6,725 bases of DNA from Candidatus Latescibacterota bacterium (GTDB lineage: Bacteria > JAAXHH01 > JACQVL01). Position numbers and translations under genes: made by a program. Below are positions 4,965 to 6,725 of the stretch, piece after piece; the first letter of the stretch is position 1; each line of letters begins with the position of its first letter. The stretch lies in assembly GCA_016209865.1 (NCBI GenBank), contig JACQVL010000004.1, positions 1 to 6,725 of the forward strand. Reading direction: 5' to 3'. The notes under the pieces were generated by a model. That model worked only from the letters and a program-made list of their open reading frames with translations, had not been told where the DNA came from and did no database searches.

Positions 4965-6725
4965 CGCACCACCACCATCTTCCTGACCGCCGTGAACCCC
5001 GCGCCCGTCGTCAGCCGGTAGAAGTAGAGACCGCTCGCCACCGGCTGTCCAGCGGCGTTTCGCCCGTCCCAGCGGACCGCGTACCGTCCGGCGTCCTGAC
5101 GGGCATCTACCAGGGTCACGACCGCCTGGCCGAGCAGGTTGTAGATCGTTAAGGTCACCTGTCCCGGCTTCGGCAGGTCGTACCGGATGACGGTCGCCGG
5201 GTTGAACGGGTTGGGGACGTTCTGGTGGAGCGCATACGCACGCGGGGGCACAGTCAGGACGGCCGGCTTGGCCGGGACGGCGACCGGGACGGGACGGACG
5301 TCCACATCCACTCCACGAGCCTTGAGCACGGTCAGGCCCGTCCCGCCGGTGTCGCTGGCCGCCAGCGACAGGCGTAGCCGGACGAGCGGCCCATCCCCCG
5401 CCGGAATCCGTCCGCCGGTCGGACTGTAGATCATCAGGCGCATCGTCCCGTCTCTCCCGTGACTGGCGAGCGTCATCCCGTCCGCCCGGCCCGCTATGAG
5501 CGGCTCTGACCAGCGGACACGCCGGTCGGAGGAGACGAACGTGACTTCAAACCCTGCCAGAGGACCGGACGACTGGAGCGCGGCTATCAGCTCGATGACG
5601 CCATCCGCGTTGATCGAGACGTCCTGGAGCGTTAGATGAGCAGTGAGGTCGGACGGCTGAGCCAGACGCCGGACCGGGACGTTCCCCGTCACGATGCGCT
5701 GGATGATGGCGATGAGATCGACGATGTCCACCGCTTCGTCCCCGTTCACGTCGAAGAACGCCAGCGGACCGTCGATCGGGATGATGTTGAGCGCAACCCG
5801 GATTTCTTTCACGACGTCACGAACGTCGAGGATCAAATCGAACGTCACGTCGCCCGGCACGCCGGCCGCATGATGGACGGCAGAGCTCGTCGCTCCGGAG
5901 ACGGTCACGCCGCTGCCTGAGTCGTTGCGTGCGACAACCCCATCCGGCGCCAGCCCGACCGCCAGTCGGTCGCCGACGCGGGAGAGCTGGACGGTCCCGC
6001 GGAGGATGAACGTGCGCGTCCCCCCAGCCGGGAGGGACAGGGCGAGGCCGGTGAACATCAGACTGTCTGGCCTGATGGCCGGGCTGTTGGCGAGCGGCCC
6101 GCCGTCGGGGACGCCATCCCCGGTGGTGTCCTCCAGCAGCCGGAAGGCGGTCAACTGCTGCGGCGTGAGTTGAGCGAAGCTTAGCCCGAACGCCAGCCGG
6201 GTGACCATGACCGCCTTTCCGGTAGTCCGGAGGACGAACCGGAAGAAATCTTTGTCGACGGCCGTCGCCGCGTTCCGGAATTGGTCAGAACTCTGACCGG
6301 ACGGCGCGTCTGCCAGGACGAACGTCCCGGCGATATGAGCGGTCGTCGAGACGGCGCCGATCACCGGAATGGCCTCATCGCGGCGATTCCGACTGACGAC
6401 CCCGGTCACCGGGAGGCTGATCGTCAGGCGGTCCCCAGCCTGAGTGTCCGAGACCGTCCCCTGGACGATGAACGACCGGGCCCGGTCAGCCTTGATCATG
6501 AGGCTCAGGCCGGTCCACGACGCGGCGGCGCTGGTGACCGTTCCTGTCGCAGTCACCGGCCCTCCGTCCGGAAGCCCATCCCCAGTCGTATCCTCGAACA
6601 GGACGAGGCCGGTCACGCCGCCCGGCGCCAGGCCGGAGAAGCCGAGGGTCAGCGTCACCTCGGACACGGTCATCGTGTCCCCGTCCGCACGCATGACAAC
6701 CCGGAACAGGTTGACGTTCGAGAAC
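4961..6725 (-). CDS. Secreted multidomain protein with dockerin-like, cohesin-like and C-terminal sorting-type domains; 5' end outside window
   Basis: The 587 residues visible (numbered from the window edge) continue an open frame with no start inside. Residues about 7-133 and 161-288 are two copies of one beta-rich repeat, each with EDTTGDG(L/V)PDGGP and a later GDRL. Residues about 291-348 resemble a type I dockerin: a degenerate LDVRDVV half and a good calcium loop, DVNGDEAVDIVDL. Residues about 359-480 look cohesin-like (LAGFEVTF, then GPLVRLRLSLAAS). Residues about 496-587 are the FlgD-like / type IX C-terminal domain: QNVPNPFNPATVIRYDLP, then IYNLLGQAV, GRYAVRWDGRNAAGQPVASGLYFYRL and KMVVVR at the end. 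It is probably exported and surface-attached or released. I can name no enzymatic domain in the visible part. The stop TAG falls in a tandem repeat array. Confidence 0.9.
   Translation of the reverse strand, partial: FSNVNLFRVVMRADGDTMTVSEVTLTLGFSGLAPGGVTGLVLFEDTTGDGLPDGGPVTATGTVTSAAASWTGLSLMIKADRARSFIVQGTVSDTQAGDRLTISLPVTGVVSRNRRDEAIPVIGAVSTTAHIAGTFVLADAPSGQSSDQFRNAATAVDKDFFRFVLRTTGKAVMVTRLAFGLSFAQLTPQQLTAFRLLEDTTGDGVPDGGPLANSPAIRPDSLMFTGLALSLPAGGTRTFILRGTVQLSRVGDRLAVGLAPDGVVARNDSGSGVTVSGATSSAVHHAAGVPGDVTFDLILDVRDVVKEIRVALNIIPIDGPLAFFDVNGDEAVDIVDLIAIIQRIVTGNVPVRRLAQPSDLTAHLTLQDVSINADGVIELIAALQSSGPLAGFEVTFVSSDRRVRWSEPLIAGRADGMTLASHGRDGTMRLMIYSPTGGRIPAGDGPLVRLRLSLAASDTGGTGLTVLKARGVDVDVRPVPVAVPAKPAVLTVPPRAYALHQNVPNPFNPATVIRYDLPKPGQVTLTIYNLLGQAVVTLVDARQDAGRYAVRWDGRNAAGQPVASGLYFYRLTTGAGFTAVRKMVVVR
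5684..5854 (-). other. Dockerin-like calcium-binding segment of the secreted protein
   Basis: The second half, FDVNGDEAVDIVDLIAIIQR, fits the EF-hand-like loop of type I dockerins, with acidic or Asn ligands at loop positions 1, 3, 5, 9 and 12. The first half, GDVTFDLILDVRDVVKEI, keeps the pattern but lacks the second and third ligands, so only one calcium site seems intact. Confidence 0.7.
5861..6244 (-). other. Protein repeat copy 2 in the secreted protein
   Basis: This is the second copy, from FRFVLRTTGK to SSAVHHAAG. It is colinear with copy 1 but clearly diverged outside the shared motifs, so the duplication is old. It is followed directly by the dockerin-like segment. Confidence 0.75.
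6326..6706 (-). other. Protein repeat copy 1 in the secreted protein
   Basis: This is the first visible copy of the beta-rich repeat, from LFRVVMRADG to STTAHIAG. It shares EDTTGDGxPDGGP, a (F)I(V/L)(Q/R)GTV segment, GDRL and GVVxRN with the second copy. The N-terminal edge may continue beyond the window, so more copies could precede it. Confidence 0.75.

Overview
The window is a GC-rich bacterial fragment. By eye it is about 60% GC, except for an AT-richer patch near 2970-3060. All seven genes I can support lie on the minus strand, so the map reads from high to low coordinates. No stretch longer than about 225 bases lacks a gene. I saw no tRNA, rRNA, CRISPR array or insertion sequence.

Region 1 (6725-4961) holds the C-terminal 587 residues of a large secreted protein whose start lies beyond the window. 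It has two copies of a beta-rich repeat of about 125 residues, a dockerin-like calcium-binding segment, a cohesin-like domain, and a C-terminal NPFNP-type domain of the FlgD-like / type IX sorting class. Region 2 (4889-3051) is a lipoprotein-type family 5 solute-binding protein (peptide, nickel or related ligands) with no permease or ATPase genes beside it. Its signal peptide begins inside a dispersed palindromic repeat, next to two arrays of 7-base tandem repeats.

Region 3 (2967-1493) looks like one short operon: a 75-residue uncharacterised protein, an HNH nuclease overlapping it by ATGA, and a class I SAM-dependent methyltransferase starting 30 bases later. A sigma70-like promoter can be proposed just upstream. 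Region 4 (1492-1270) is a repeat-rich spacer with a third 7-base array (G-quadruplex-prone on the transcribed-sense strand), an 11-bp hairpin, and a likely promoter for the next operon. Region 5 (1269-1) encodes the FAD subunit and the start of the [2Fe-2S] subunit of a molybdenum hydroxylase of the CO dehydrogenase / xanthine dehydrogenase family. The medium-small order matches coxM-coxS-coxL, so a large molybdopterin subunit is expected just past coordinate 1.

The host cannot be fixed from this piece. The NPFNP-type C-terminal domain points to the FCB group or one of the uncultivated phyla that carry it. The dispersed palindromes and the mixture of genes would also fit other environmental lineages such as NC10. 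The gene blocks look functionally independent: surface/secreted protein, ligand capture, a small nuclease module, and an oxidative enzyme. The most unusual points are the heptanucleotide arrays confined to intergenic DNA, the repeat-derived signal peptide, the small-protein/HNH pair, and the dockerin plus cohesin-like plus sorting-domain architecture.
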